A stretch of 64,000 bases of DNA from Gymnopilus junonius. Lineage: Eukaryota; Basidiomycota; Agaricomycetes; Agaricales; Galerinaceae. The stretch covers positions 1-64,000 of the forward strand of contig JADNYJ010000084.1 of assembly GCA_015501075.1 (NCBI GenBank), in the 5' to 3' direction. The position numbers were made by a program, and so were the translations under genes. Positions 23,801 to 39,422 of the stretch are shown here, in pieces. Each line of letters begins with the position of its first letter. The first letter of the stretch is position 1. The notes under the pieces were generated by a model. The model was not told the DNA's origin and ran no database searches. It worked only from the letters and a program-made list of their open reading frames with translations.

Positions 23801-24624
23801 CGTACTGAAAGGGCCTGGGTTCATGAATCTGAACGAGAATAAGTCAGCCCTTATAAGTGTTCGTTTCTTTTTACCACATACCTCCAGAAACGCGAATCAG
23901 GTGTCCGAATGCGAGCGTTTTCGCCCGGTCCTGGAATTATCTCCTCCAAAATCTATGCATATTGGGGTGAGAATAATTCAAGGACTTGGCTTGAATAATA
24001 CCTTTCCAAGGATATATGATACGATCTGGTGAACAATAATTGACGTTCAGGTTAGAGGAGCATTTGAAAACTTTGGACGTACCTGCAGAAATAGCTGACT
24101 GACTGAGATCTTCGGGGCATAGATTAGCTTTCCCAATCAGATCGGTGAATGCAACGCTAGCTACCGTTTGAGGTCGAAAGTACTATGTGAAGAATGTGAG
24201 ACCAAGACCGCGTCGTTAACTCTAAAGTCAAGGTACGTACGAAAATTTGGCCCAAGACAGCTCCGAAACAGGCCAGGCCCAGCGAAAGAAACCACATGCG
24301 AAATGTCCAGATAGGCAGCGTGGGGTCGTCATCCAACGAAAGAAGCCGAAGTGAGTAATCCAAGTCCGTAGCTGATCAAGCATGGCGTACTAGTCAATAA
24401 ACTGATAACCACTCGATGAGAGAGAACGTAGTACCGATGGGCCTCTCCTTCCCGTCATCTCCAAGGTCAATTAAGCGTGGACCGTCAGTGAAGACTTCGC
24501 CAATCTCCGAGCTCGGTAGAGATAGGTCGTCTACCTTTGGATCGCTCGCCTTATCGTCCAGCAAAGACGGTGGCCGGTTCGCCACGGGTACCTTCTCATC
24601 AATGGCGGATTTTTTTTCGCTCAT
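20831..24624 (-). pseudogene. Oligopeptide transporter (OPT family), full length but frameshifted
   Basis: Proton-coupled uptake of small peptides or metal-chelate peptides at the plasma membrane is the family role. More than 15 small exons can be spliced. Landmarks from the N-terminus (MSEKKSAIDEKV at 24624): YFRPQT with ISVSQLFLQ, MNPGPF, KEHVAITIMAS, SQLIGYGLAG, YPTFAVYPQL, FCLADQHSPW, VGSGGGTIGS, GLPWYAASQLL, KSGLPWWGF, GYAPSIEN, MLGGALIPGKPVANMY, WSGQQVQSYNSDA, NFVFTPILV and FPTWAL near the end. Splice sites are well preserved. The frame nevertheless breaks at least six times, each repairable by one added base, near 20,890, 20,990-21,000 (two), 22,080, 22,435 and 22,810, plus one near 22,850. 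Either a very recent pseudogene or an intact gene with base-loss errors. Confidence 0.8.
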
Positions 24625-26244
24625 TGATGCAGGGTGTGTGTTGTGAGGAACCAGGTTTGAAGTTACTGAGAACTTGAAGGGGAGATACTTGTTTCAAACC
24701 TTTCTCTTATTAGATTTTCGTTAGATTGTTGCACCTGACAGATAAGAGAAAAAGATACCAGATAACATCACTTGACATGAGACGTGAGAGTGCGGTATCT
24801 GTAGAAAGCGCAGGAGAAGCATTTCAGGGAGCAGAGGCGACAAAAATACCAGATGTATCGCATGCTTGGGAGAACAGATAATTGACACTATCGCCCAAAG
24901 CGGTCTATGGGCGATTTCAGTCTTCGATAAGACGACACATCATAGTCCAAAAGAGGCCGGGATTCACCCATGGAATTGAGAGAAACTGTGGCCCACAACA
25001 TCGAGACCTGAGTTACAAAAGTTTAGTTCAAGCAAGCCTTGTAACCCGCGTTAAAGACGATACAGTTGACAAGGGAAAGAGAGAGGAGAATTCGTGCTGC
25101 TTTGACGTCCATGGGGTGATAAAGGCAACCACTCGCTTCAGTCCAATATGTGGGTTGAATGAGTAGAGCTATCCACGGCTACCTCCTGTTTGATCGGACC
25201 ATAAAAGTTGGCCAATCTCTCCTCGCCTAATCAAAATTTGGGATCCATTGTTTGGATCTTTGTTTATGCTACTCCATGTCTTCCTGAGCAGCTAAAGCAG
25301 AGGTGACATGATGATGAAGCACAACTGTAGTCTGTAGACTGTATTTGCCAAGCGAAAAAAATTTAGTCATGCGCTTACATACCTAAGTACCTCTGCCGAT
25401 GTGGCGACCGGACACCGGATCGTGTTTAGTCGGCATAACGGAGCCTGATTTGGTTATATATTAGTTCAGTCTCGTCCAGTTGCCACCGTCTGTCTTCGTG
25501 CCTGCAGCCTCAGTGGTGATCTACGCATCGAAGGCGCCCGAGTTAATTTATCTGCCCGATACTCTGACAGGAAGATCCCACCACAATCAACGCGGTTGCA
25601 TCCTCACACAAGTAGGATACTGATGCGTGACCGGCAGGCAACCATAACCTTTTCGCCATTATAACTTAAGGAGAATACGATACCTCAAGCCCAAAGAAGT
25701 ATGGTGGCATTGCTTTGTGCCGCTCAGACGTCAATCCATTCACTACTCCTGTGGGCTGACAAAAGGACTTCGACCAGTACATGTGATAAACTCCACATGG
25801 ACGACGGAGAAGAGCTGACTTTGATTTTACAGCCACCAAACCGTGGGTTACATAACCTCTTCCTTTTCCCCATATTGACTACAATGCTCGTTCGGTCCTT
25901 TGTGACAACTCAAAGAAAGGGAATTGGCGGATACCAGGAAGATGGTGGCCGCTAAAGGGAATGGGACCAATCCCCCTCAGCCTTATAAGGCGCAGGAATA
26001 ACCGGTAACCCCCCCATCTTCACACACCTCCAGTCTAATTTGTCCTCAACTCTCCCTCATTCTAGTCCTTTTATTACCGCCTCCCTAACCATAATTCACC
26101 CAATATGCCAGTCCGTGACACCCTCTTTTTCTTCGTCATGCGTCGGCTGACAACGCCTACCACACATTCCTTTTCTTTAGGTGTACGTATACAGCACTCT
26201 ATTTTGTTGGTGTTTAACGGAAGTCGTTTGACATTCACAGCAGG
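24625..26244. other. Long divergent intergenic region
   Basis: Separates the divergent OPT and C2H2 genes. Only short unconvincing frames (24882-25166, 25701-25955). A possible upstream start for the C2H2 gene exists at 26105 (MPVRDTLFF) but its splice link is unclear. Confidence 0.5.
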
Positions 26245-26976
26245 ATGGTTTGTACCTTCGGGGAATGCAAATATAGTACCATGGTAAAGGTAGATTTCCA
26301 AATCCATTGTCGGAGACAGTAAGCCCTTTTTCGCAGTTCACACTTGCACCTTTCAGGCTGACTTCCCTCTTCAGCACGAATGATCGAGTTTATAAATGCG
26401 AAGATTGCGGATTCAGCACAGTCGATCCATCTTCTTATACAAAACACAGGCAGAAGAAACACGGATACATACCATACAGCCAGAGTGGCCGTCAAAACTC
26501 TGGACAGGCGGCGTCTAAAAATGCTTCTACAGGTCGTCGCGGTCGTCCACCAGGTGCCGGGACCATTCATCAAGTCGATGTCATCGTCAAGATAGCGCCC
26601 CGCCTCCTTCATTCGGTCCATCACTTGCCTCGGACTTTGCTGAACGCGACCATTCCGAGATCAACAATCCCCAGCCCGCTCCTCCCTCATACAACAATTC
26701 TTTCCCCTCGTACAAACGTCTTCCTACCATGACTCCCCGGGCCCATCCAACTTGCACAATAACTCTACATACTCCTCAGGACCTAACTCCCTCCCTTACG
26801 ACCCTCCACCTGAGAATCATCGTGATGACTCCCCCTTTGTTCGTCATCGCTACACCCCATATTCTTCGCCTTCCCCAGAGGATGACCCTATGTCCCCAGA
26901 GTGGGACTCTTCCGACGACTCATCGGACATTGGTAACTCAAACTTAGGTTCAAGCTCTTACCACGATGTTTTTTAA
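26245..26976 (+). CDS. Small C2H2 zinc-finger protein
   Basis: Probable nuclear DNA-binding protein. Exon 1 (from ATG 26245) reads MVCTFGECKYSTMVKVDFQI, a first C2H2-like finger, and a GT-AG intron near 26313-26356 leads to a second finger, YKCEDCGFSTVDPSSYTKH followed by RQKKH. A basic linker with an AT-hook-like RRGRPPG follows, then an acidic Ser/Pro-rich tail (MSPEWDSSDDSSDIG) ending at 26976. The join near 26,555-26,595 requires a very short 38-nt intron (GTGCCG...TCAAG, phase-correct) or one indel. Start is uncertain: an upstream ATG at 26105 could add an exon. Confidence 0.6.
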
Positions 26977-27374
26977 ATCTGTCCCCCATTATATAGTTGG
27001 TTGTCAGAGCAATTTTTTCGAGTTGGGATGCACAACGGGCTATATTCTTTTTATCAAAAGATTGCCCTGTCGAACGCTAATTTGTATTCAATCCTGTAAT
27101 TTCGATTGGGATGATAAGGCTAGGGGCCCTTAATATTTAAAATTTTATTTGAGCTGGTACCATTTCCTCGAGGTTAAGAAGATCGGCAGCTCGAATGAAC
27201 ATTTCGTGCTAACCATTTAGAGTCTTCACAACCACGCCAGCACTAGGCCGATTCCATATATTTCAAGAAGCAGTACGGATACATCTCAGATTACATATTT
27301 ACTCAAGATTTCATTTAGCACGATGGAGAAGAAAAAGCTAGGCGAATTGGACAAATTTCAAGATGTCCGTTATA
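26977..27374. other. Intergenic between convergent genes
   Basis: About 400 bp shared by the 3' ends of the C2H2 gene and the first peroxidase. Nothing recognised. Confidence 0.55.
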
Positions 27375-29439
<2,065 letters not shown>

Positions 29440-30660
29440 GCTAGATAATAGTAGAGAATGCAAGAGAAGACAAGTCTCCGAAGAGAAATGCTACTGAGCT
29501 GGCATGTTTTATACTAGAATGACCTCTTTGAAAGGTAGATGAGAAATCCCAGCGCTTTGGTAGGATGGTGAGTGCAAGAGTCGTTAATGACGCAATTTGA
29601 GCGTGTCGACATTAACCGAAATTATGGTCAAATAACCATCCGTCTGGGTAGCCCTGGGATCAAAACTTGAGCTACAGTTGAAGGATTGCCGACCTGCACA
29701 ATTTGTAGACCGTTTGAAAAAGGGTCTACAGGGGAAGTTGCTATAACTAGCAAAGTTTGGACTGTTCTATTTCGAAAACGTTAAAATGTTCAATTGATAC
29801 CGTGATATCTTTAAATACCTTGATATGCAGATATTTTATCGGAGACGGCAAGGAAGGCGACTTGCATTCGCTTGTAGAGCGTAGGTCCCAAAATTTAGGT
29901 ATACAAACTCCTGCGCGGGAATGCGCATCCCAATGTCTGGAACTATGACCTATTATAATCACAAAAGGGGAAGAGGGTGTGTATCAGCAAACAATGATAG
30001 AGATTTCGAGTAGTTGATGGAGGAAGAAAGAAGAAACGAAAGAGGTAGACGAAAATTGAACAATGAGATGATACAGCTACTCACTGTTATTGCGAAGGGA
30101 CGACTGAAAACGTTTCGAAAGTGCAGGTCAATTTTTCAAAATGAGCGTTTGTAAATCATATCCGAAGCATGTGGTCGGAAGGGACTTGGGCATCTCGGAG
30201 AAGGGAATAAGCACCGCCAAGAATGAGCACAAGGCGATATAGTCTTTTCGCCGGCTAAGATGGGTCATCCTTGTATTCCTTTGCACTCTGACATCAAAAA
30301 TGTCCCGGTCGACAGGTTTTGCATGAGAGATATTCAGAATACGGTGACGTTGATTGACGGTTGTTGACGAGTAGTAAACGAGCTTCTCTGATGTGTTTAT
30401 GGCCCAAAACAAGGGTAGAGACGCACATTGGCGGCTGAGAGTTTGAGTTGGACTTTGACAATTGGTTTTCACCCAAAGCCAAGTTAAGAACGGCACCGAG
30501 CTACATCGATTTGCAGCCGACCACGTTGACCAATACAGATCTAACGCAAGATAATTTTAGTACCCATTCCACGAATAGCATGCCGAGCAACCGACGCGGC
30601 TCTAGAAACATTAGGCACGACGTACTTTACAGACCAGGACCCAATTGGTGACCGCGAGTT
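29440..30660. other. Upstream region of peroxidase 1
   Basis: Holds the promoter of the first peroxidase. Short frames at 29747-29962 and 30128-30496 have no recognised features. No repeat or RNA gene seen. Confidence 0.5.
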
Positions 30661-31099
30661 TGTCACACCGTAATAGATACGTTGTCGGGATTTCGAGTTG
30701 TATTTACAACAAGCAATGCGTTCCAGATCGAGATTCCTACAGATAGAGCATTCAAATTAAACCTAGATAAGTACCAGAGGTAAGATGAGCACTGTAGAGC
30801 AGATATCATGGTTGTGATTGGACTTGCTTTTGTAGGAGCTACAGAGACGAGAGCCCGCGTGATGTTTCAATTTTCTCCCAGAACTACCAGAGGTTTGGAC
30901 CGCGAAGACGGAGCTCTCACGAGATAAGTCAATCTATCAGTTGGTTCCGTGTAGCGTTAACCCATATGATCTGTCTCTGCTAAAGAATAACTACAAACCA
31001 AAGAAAGAGACTGTCCGCGTTGAGGTTGTTGAGGTGTTGGGAGCCACGAAATGTCAGAAAGGCCGTCGGGAAGTAATGTTACAGTGGCAGTGCCTATAA
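30661..31099 (+). pseudogene. Unrecognised gene fragment between the peroxidases
   Basis: A plus-strand segment ending at 30779 (contains FRVVFTTSNAFQIEIPTDRA) splices through a clean GT-AG intron (30780-30835) to SYRDESPRDVSIFS. One base later in frame, a long stretch continues (LPEVWTAKTELSRDKSIYQL, then NPYDLSLLKNNYKPKKE) to TAA at 31099. The combined protein looks real, but a single-base break near 30,880 separates the parts and no start could be fixed. I do not recognise the family. Confidence 0.35.
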
Positions 31100-31791
31100 A
31101 TTCTCACGTACTGATAATGCCGAGTCCTGCCGAGTGTGCCAGGCCAAGTGGCGCAGCAGTGCGCCCACTACGCTCCCTAATCGCTTTCAATATTTCTGGA
31201 AAAAATATGTTGTTACGTTTACGTAGGACCCGAATCTGAATGAGAAACAACAACTGCAGATCAGTACGCAATTTCATTCGAGCCCAATAGCGGTCCGTAC
31301 CATTGGGTCCGCGGCTTTGGCGCAGAACCCTGACTCATGTGTGATACTTGGACCCTTACATTGGTGAATGAACTCATTGATATCGGTGCGCACAGGGATA
31401 AGAATCACTACAATCAAATAGAACGTGACAGGAGCACAAGGATCATTCACTGCTCTGAAAAATGGAAACTATCACGGATCTGCCACGGGATGCTCTCCAA
31501 GGTCAGATAAATGTGTGGCGTCTTCTCATAAGTAAGAAATCGTTGTACTGAGCTCTGAAATGGCATAGGTACCGATGCTAAGGTATACATGCACATGACT
31601 AGAGGACAGAACGTACTTTGGCTATGGAAGTCGTGACCCTCACTCCCGTGTTCTCTAATAATTGATTTACATTCTAAATAGAAGATCTAAATAGACAGCA
31701 GATATTTCTTTTTTTGTCTATGACTCGAGTTCAATTCATGATTGCGGCCTGTCACAGTGGATTTATTAAAAATTTGCATCACTTTTGAAGA
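31100..31791. other. Intergenic, nothing recognised
   Basis: Downstream of the second peroxidase copy. No supported feature. Confidence 0.55.
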
Positions 31792-33824
<2,033 letters not shown>

Positions 33825-36191
33825 GTGAACATCAAGTGAGGATTGGATTAGATGGAGAGCTTGATCAGTGGCAATATGCATTGTAGGACTGTGTGGCTTT
33901 TATACTAGACTCCCCCCCTTGAAAGCAGATGAGAACTGCCGGCGGTGATAGAGGTGCAAAATTAGGATAAGGCGTTCTAAGTAACTGTGAGTTTGATTGA
34001 AACCAAGGACAAAGAAAACATCGGCATCGGTGGACTTGGGGAGTGTAATTGGACCGCCCTGGACCACAAGGGTGAACATATTGTACGGTCCTGTAGCTCC
34101 GTTAAACTCGCTTGATGAAAGCTTGTAGTGAAAATTTGTTGTGAAAGTTACCACAATGGTAAGCGCGGACCGTGCTCCCATCCCACGTCGAAAAAGTTAG
34201 TTATTTATGGTTCAAACGCCCTTGTTATGTGTAAGAATACTTACCTGGATTCACGTAGGATGTACGAGTATGTCAGTACACGGGTGATTGAAGGTTTCGG
34301 TTGCGCGGCAAAGGTGACAATATGTAGGAAGACCGATAGCTGCGCGGGAATATGGCGCAGAACAGTGAGCTATGTATAGGGTAGAGCGGCGATGAAAACC
34401 GAACGTGCTGATGAACAATAATGCCGTAAGTCGAGAAAGTTTAATAGGCCTAGGTCAAAAACTGACTATAACAGAAAAGAAGAGGACAATTATCTGAGAC
34501 CTGATGCGCAGTGGTTTGGAAACAAAATCATATGAAACTTAGGTAGAGTACAAATAAGATTTTGGGAAATTCAGCAAAGAGCAAAAGCTTACCAAGGTAT
34601 CATGTCAGCGTCTTGCAATAAGACAATCAGAAGGAGCTATCGCGACTCGGAGTACGGTACTTGAACAAGACACTGCCGATGATAGGAAATAAGCATCCTA
34701 TCGAAGGACGAAATCATTTACACACATAATTGATAGATATCAGAACGTCCCAGTCGAAAGGGTACTGGGAACCAAAGCGGTTGATTGGCTGATTGACGGA
34801 GAAAAAAAAAGAGACTTTCTGACTCACCTATAAACCCAAGACAATGGAAAAAGACGCGCGTCGTCGGCTGCCGAGGGTTCGAGCAAACGGGTGGTTTCGT
34901 CGAATTCTATCCGAACCCACTTCAATGACCGCCTTGCTGACCTACGCAGTGGGCATAAAGGTTGAATGGTGGGTAAGCATTAGTAGTGTAGCTTTGAAAA
35001 CAAAGGAGATTACTTACGTTACCTGAGGATTTATTATGATCCAGTCCACCGTCCTTCGCCGTGTCCAAATCTTGGGATCTACGGGTGCATTCAAGTTTGT
35101 CTCGATCCAGAGTTCGAAGTTGGGAGATGAAAACTCCAAGTAGATCCTCGTCGCTTGTATAACAGTTTATATTTTCATTTTCATTTTCCAGGCACAGGAC
35201 AAGGCGAATTCTAGTTGTCGATGATGTTCGATTGAGAATATGAAGCTGACTAGACTGAGTCCGCTGCATTTGTCAGAAGCGGACATTAAATGGACAGGAA
35301 GTCGAGGACGTGGCGGCAAGAAATCAGGTAGGTAAGGGCATTCTTGTTTCTTCATGTAGAGTATTTGGGATCACCTTATTGTACCCAGTGTATCAATTTG
35401 AAATCATGATAGGATAGAGAAGGGAGATTAAAATTTAGAAAATAAACATGAGGGCGAGAGGAAAGAGGTAGGTTCGTGGCAGTGTTGTGGCAGTGCCATG
35501 AGTGGGCCTATCGATACTCTTATCAGGCTCTGTCTCATATACTAGCTTCAATGCAATAAATGAGTTGCCAAATTTCCTCCTTAAATCCTCGCCCAGAGGC
35601 TAGATGAGTAGCTTACCCATCAATCGGCTGGGCATTTATCTGCCAGTATCTGCCCGGCAACGTCCAGGCATCTATAGAAGAATGAGGAATGAAAGATTAA
35701 AGAATGCAAACTATCTTACTGTCTTCAAGAAAAGAAGCTAGGAATTAGAAAAGATAAGAAAGAGATGAACGAAGTCCCGGATAGATCACTGTTCATTTGG
35801 TTAGTGAGAATGAAAGAAAAAGAGGAGTCAAGCGCGAAGCGCGTACCTGTGCTGGTGTCAAAGACGACGTCTGAAGACAAGGACATCCGACAGCAACGGG
35901 AAGAAGGTTGATGACCGAAAAAATTCTGATCATTCATACACTCGAGGATGCAATACAGGACTATTTACTGCAAATTACAAAGGATCCCAAGGTGCGAGGT
36001 AGATTTTCTTGAATTTCTTTCAACTTCCCCTTTTCTTTATTTTTTACTTCTTTTTTGCGCCGAAAATACCCAGCTTATTGGGGGGAAAACCAGATGAGCG
36101 AAATGCAAATTCTTCTTCAATTTAATGTCAGGGCTAACATAGCAGCTTGGATTACATTCGAGTATAACAATTTTCAGTATGACTCGTCTAG
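33825..36191. other. Long intergenic region upstream of peroxidase 2
   Basis: Contains the second peroxidase promoter. Minus-strand frames at 33900-34181 and 34922-35269 have exon-like ends (the latter ends SSG before a GT donor) but no recognised domain and no joined model. Nothing else supported. Confidence 0.45.
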
Positions 36192-36564
36192 CTACCGACG
36201 TTCAGGTATGAGGGAATCCTCCTCCGTGAATTTAGCCATCTGCTCTAGAGGCGTCACCCTACGACCAACCTCTTCAGGAGGTGTCGGCGCTCTCTCCGCC
36301 TCGGAGGGCTCTTTCGAGGAAGTCTTGGTGGGATGAGTATGTGCGATTGGGTGGTCCTCTACATTCTGAAGAATCAAGATAAATGAGTTATTAGGGTGCC
36401 GAGAAGAAAAGCAGTGAAATTTCAAGGAAAGAAAGAAGAAGAAAAGACGTACATTGGGTGGATGACGCACGTAGTCATCGCTGATATTATGGTCTGTAGT
36501 CTGGTTTATCGACGACCTGTTCTCTTTTCTTGAACACTTCATCTGATTCGGTGACACGAGGCAT
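36192..36564 (-). CDS. Small conserved-looking hydrophilic protein, model uncertain
   Basis: A start at 36564 reads MPRVTESDEVFKKREQVVDK. A second exon after a GT-AG intron (donor after RHPPN, acceptor before VEDHPIAHTHPTK) runs to TAA-type stop at 36192 with PPEEVGRRVTPLEQMAKF and ending IPERR. Between DYRP and NISDDYVRHPPN the frame shifts by one base, so either a small intron is missed or an indel is present. Charged, Pro-rich and without membrane segments. Family not recognised. It is divergent from the gene at 37455. Confidence 0.45.
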
Positions 36565-37454
36565 GGTGAAGTGGAGTAGTTTGATAAAATCGAGCGGTCA
36601 ATGTTCAGATTGACCAGAGGAGGGTATTGGGAGACGGTTTTGTGAAATGCTTTTTGTCTGAGACTTTCAAAGCACGGCCTCACCTATGATGTCAACCATC
36701 CGCTCCTCAATCGGTCGGCCAAAGTGCACCTCGGCGTCCTGTGGTCTGCGGGCTGTGGGGAGGGGCCTTCGTCAGAGGTGACGTTGGGATTAGATTTATT
36801 TTGCGCTATTGCTGGTGACGGATTCAAAAATTCATTTATAGCTTAAATGAAGGCCTCGAAACTCGGGCGAAGGCTTTTCAAAGCTTCTCAACCACGTTTA
36901 CCGGAATCAACAGCCGTCGATAGAAGCCTGTCGCCGAACGCCGAGATCGACGCGTGGAAGTATGAGTGACTTTGACATTCAAATGCCATCGGGTTGTGCA
37001 GGACCAGAGGAATGTACACGAAGATCGGTCGGGTTTGCATGAGTGTGATAACGGGTGTTGCGAGCTTTTGAATTGGCTGATACCCTTGACCTGCCCCGAT
37101 ATCTAATCGATCTTATCAATTTCCAAATTAGGACGAAATGTGGGGTAATTTGTCAGACACACATTGGTTTCCCTGCCAGACCGCACCAGCTGACCGCTTT
37201 TCATTCAATCATTGACACGAACACGCATCTTTGATTCCTTTCAGTTCATCGCTGCTGGCAGGCTAATGCTCGAAAGGACATAGCTGCTTTCTTCTTCCTC
37301 TTTCTGCCTTTGTGCTTGCTCGTCGTTCTTATCGGCGACAGGAGGAATACATCATAACAGGGGATTCAGCCCTGTCTCACCACCGAATCTCCACTGACAC
37401 CCCTCACCCAGTAAACCAACACATCGACCTCGATTATCAGCCAACTTCACCACC
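36565..37454. promoter_or_regulatory. Bidirectional promoter region
   Basis: About 890 bp between two divergent genes (start at 36564 minus, start at 37455 plus). No individual site can be assigned; only the position supports the call. Confidence 0.4.
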
Positions 37455-38522
37455 ATGGTAAGCATACCCCGCCCACTTTCCTTGCGCAGTGTCGTCCTCG
37501 GGATCACAGCCATATCAGAGGCTGACCGCCTCTGGCTGCCTCGAGAACCGCGTTCTGTGCAGCTTTTATCACTGAACTCATAAATTCTGTCAATACAGCC
37601 AACAGAAGTACAAAGACGACCCTCAGAGTCCATATCAGCCGGTCCCCTTGGTCATGTCGGGCCAATTCCCACATCTTCCATGGACCCCATCGCAGCGACC
37701 AAGGCTCAGCAACAACAGCTGATGCAGCACCGCGAAGCGCTGCGGCTGGCTTTGGGCAGTATCTTGACACCCGTGAGTATCCTGCTCCTGCTCCGTCTCT
37801 GCTACCCCTCAGCATGGATGGATAACCGCTAAAATCATGTCTCGTGTTTGATTTCTCCTCTTTTTCTTTTTGCCAAGAAACGTCCGCAAACTGTTCCTAT
37901 GTCCCGCTCGTCATCGGGTACGGCGACACCTGTGCTGCCTCCATTTGGGTATTCTCCCTCGGGGTCGCATACGCCTGCTGGGACACCGCCATTGGCCTCG
38001 CCGTATTTCACTGGCCTTGGGCCCATTTCTTCAGAACACCTCCATCCTCATCATGCCTATCAGCACCACCCACACGCACACTCCAGGCTAGCTCGCTCAG
38101 TAAGTCACATCCTGCCTGGGTACGACCAACGAACGGGATACTCACTCAGCCGATTCCTCTAGGCTTCAAATTCCAATTCTCCAACTGAGAGCGCGCAAGC
38201 CTCCACAGCAAGTTCTGCGCATCCTTCGCCTATGCCCAACACGGGCCCCGCTATGGATCCCACCACTGGGCTCCCAACTCTTCCTGATCTGGAACCTCTC
38301 CCTCCAGCATTGACAGCCCAGCCTCAACCGTCGATCCCCAGCACCTCCCAGCCTAACCTGGCTATGGGCGAACGTCATTTACCTGCTCGTCCTTCCATTG
38401 ATCCCTTGCACGCGAGTGGCGTGCAACAGTCTTCTGGCCGCAGTACGCCCCGAGCCAAGTTCCTGGAGACGCTCGAAGGGAAGAGTGCTTGGGATGCGCT
38501 CATTCATGGCTCTTTCACGTAA
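37455..38522 (+). CDS. Disordered Ser/Pro-rich protein, 252 aa, 4 exons with an ATG-only coding exon
   Basis: Exon 1 contributes only the start codon (37455-37457), followed at once by GTAAGC. Further exons are 37599-37772, 37878-38099 and 38163-38522; total 759 nt in frame. The protein starts MPTEVQRRPSESISAG. A short helix follows (AQQQQLMQHREALRLALGS), then a long Pro/Ser/His-rich low-complexity region and a basic-to-hydrophobic C-terminal motif (KFLETLEGKSAWDALIHGSF) that looks conserved. No signal peptide or membrane helix. Family not recognised; the C-terminal motif could be a binding site, which is inference. An upstream frame reading through the first intron gives a weaker alternative. 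Confidence 0.75.
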
Positions 38523-39422
38523 TCGTTGTATGGAAGGGATGGAGGCGCTTTGGGATGATGAAGGTCTGGGTGTATAGTATTAGGATAGGATAGGATTGAA
38601 ATTTGCGCCGGCGCAGGTAGGTGGACATTTTTCTACTACTCATGTTCAAGCTTGTATATCATGTAATTCTGGCGTATCTTCTGTTGTCTTTTTTGTGCCT
38701 GTGCTTCTGATCGTATGTGTAGTGGCTGGTGTGGTCGAGATGGAATAATGCGGAAGCAAGTAGAGTGAAGGTGGATGTTGGGAGGATGCCTAGAAGAGTT
38801 TTCTGGTATAAGAATTGAAAGATTATGTACCTTTACAATATTTCTGTTGTATCTTACCATTGTAATGTTGCTATCAACCCCCTTCTCCTTAACGTGCAAT
38901 ATAAATCGTTCAAAAATTCGAAGGGGATGAAATGAGAAGATGAGAGACAGAAAGTGCAGCCATGGTCCAGGTGTACGTGGCGTCGACGATCGATTTTCAA
39001 CGGGCGTGCACATGATAGAAAAGAAAGGACGAGCGAAAGGGATAGTACGGGAGTCCGGGCAGCAACTGACATCGGACCCGGCGGCATCATCGCCCGAAAT
39101 AGACCGACACACGCTTTCTTTCGGGGACTCGGTTCCGTTCGTCGGGCTATGTTTGATCAATGATCTCCACAGGTCACAAGAGCCAAGATTAGATCTTTCT
39201 GGGCCCGTCACCACCCACCTTCAAATTTTATTCGACCTTTCTCCAACATTCTCCCCCCGGGGCATTGAACAGAAGCCAGGATTCTGGAGTTCTTGTGAGG
39301 ACTTTCGTTTGTTTCCTATGCATCCACGTTTTGATAGGCGTTAGAACCCCAGCATTCTCTTCAAATTTGCACGATTGAATCTCGAGACTTGAGACTGGTA
39401 AAGGGTACATACAGCGATCATC
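38523..39422. other. Intergenic, promoter of ADE13
   Basis: Between tandem plus-strand genes. Antisense frame 38636-39214 lacks any recognised domain and overlaps likely UTRs. Nothing else seen. Confidence 0.5.

Noticed and set aside
38636..39214. Minus-strand 192-codon frame
   Set aside because: No domain, no splice context, and it covers the likely 3' and 5' untranslated regions of two plus-strand genes.
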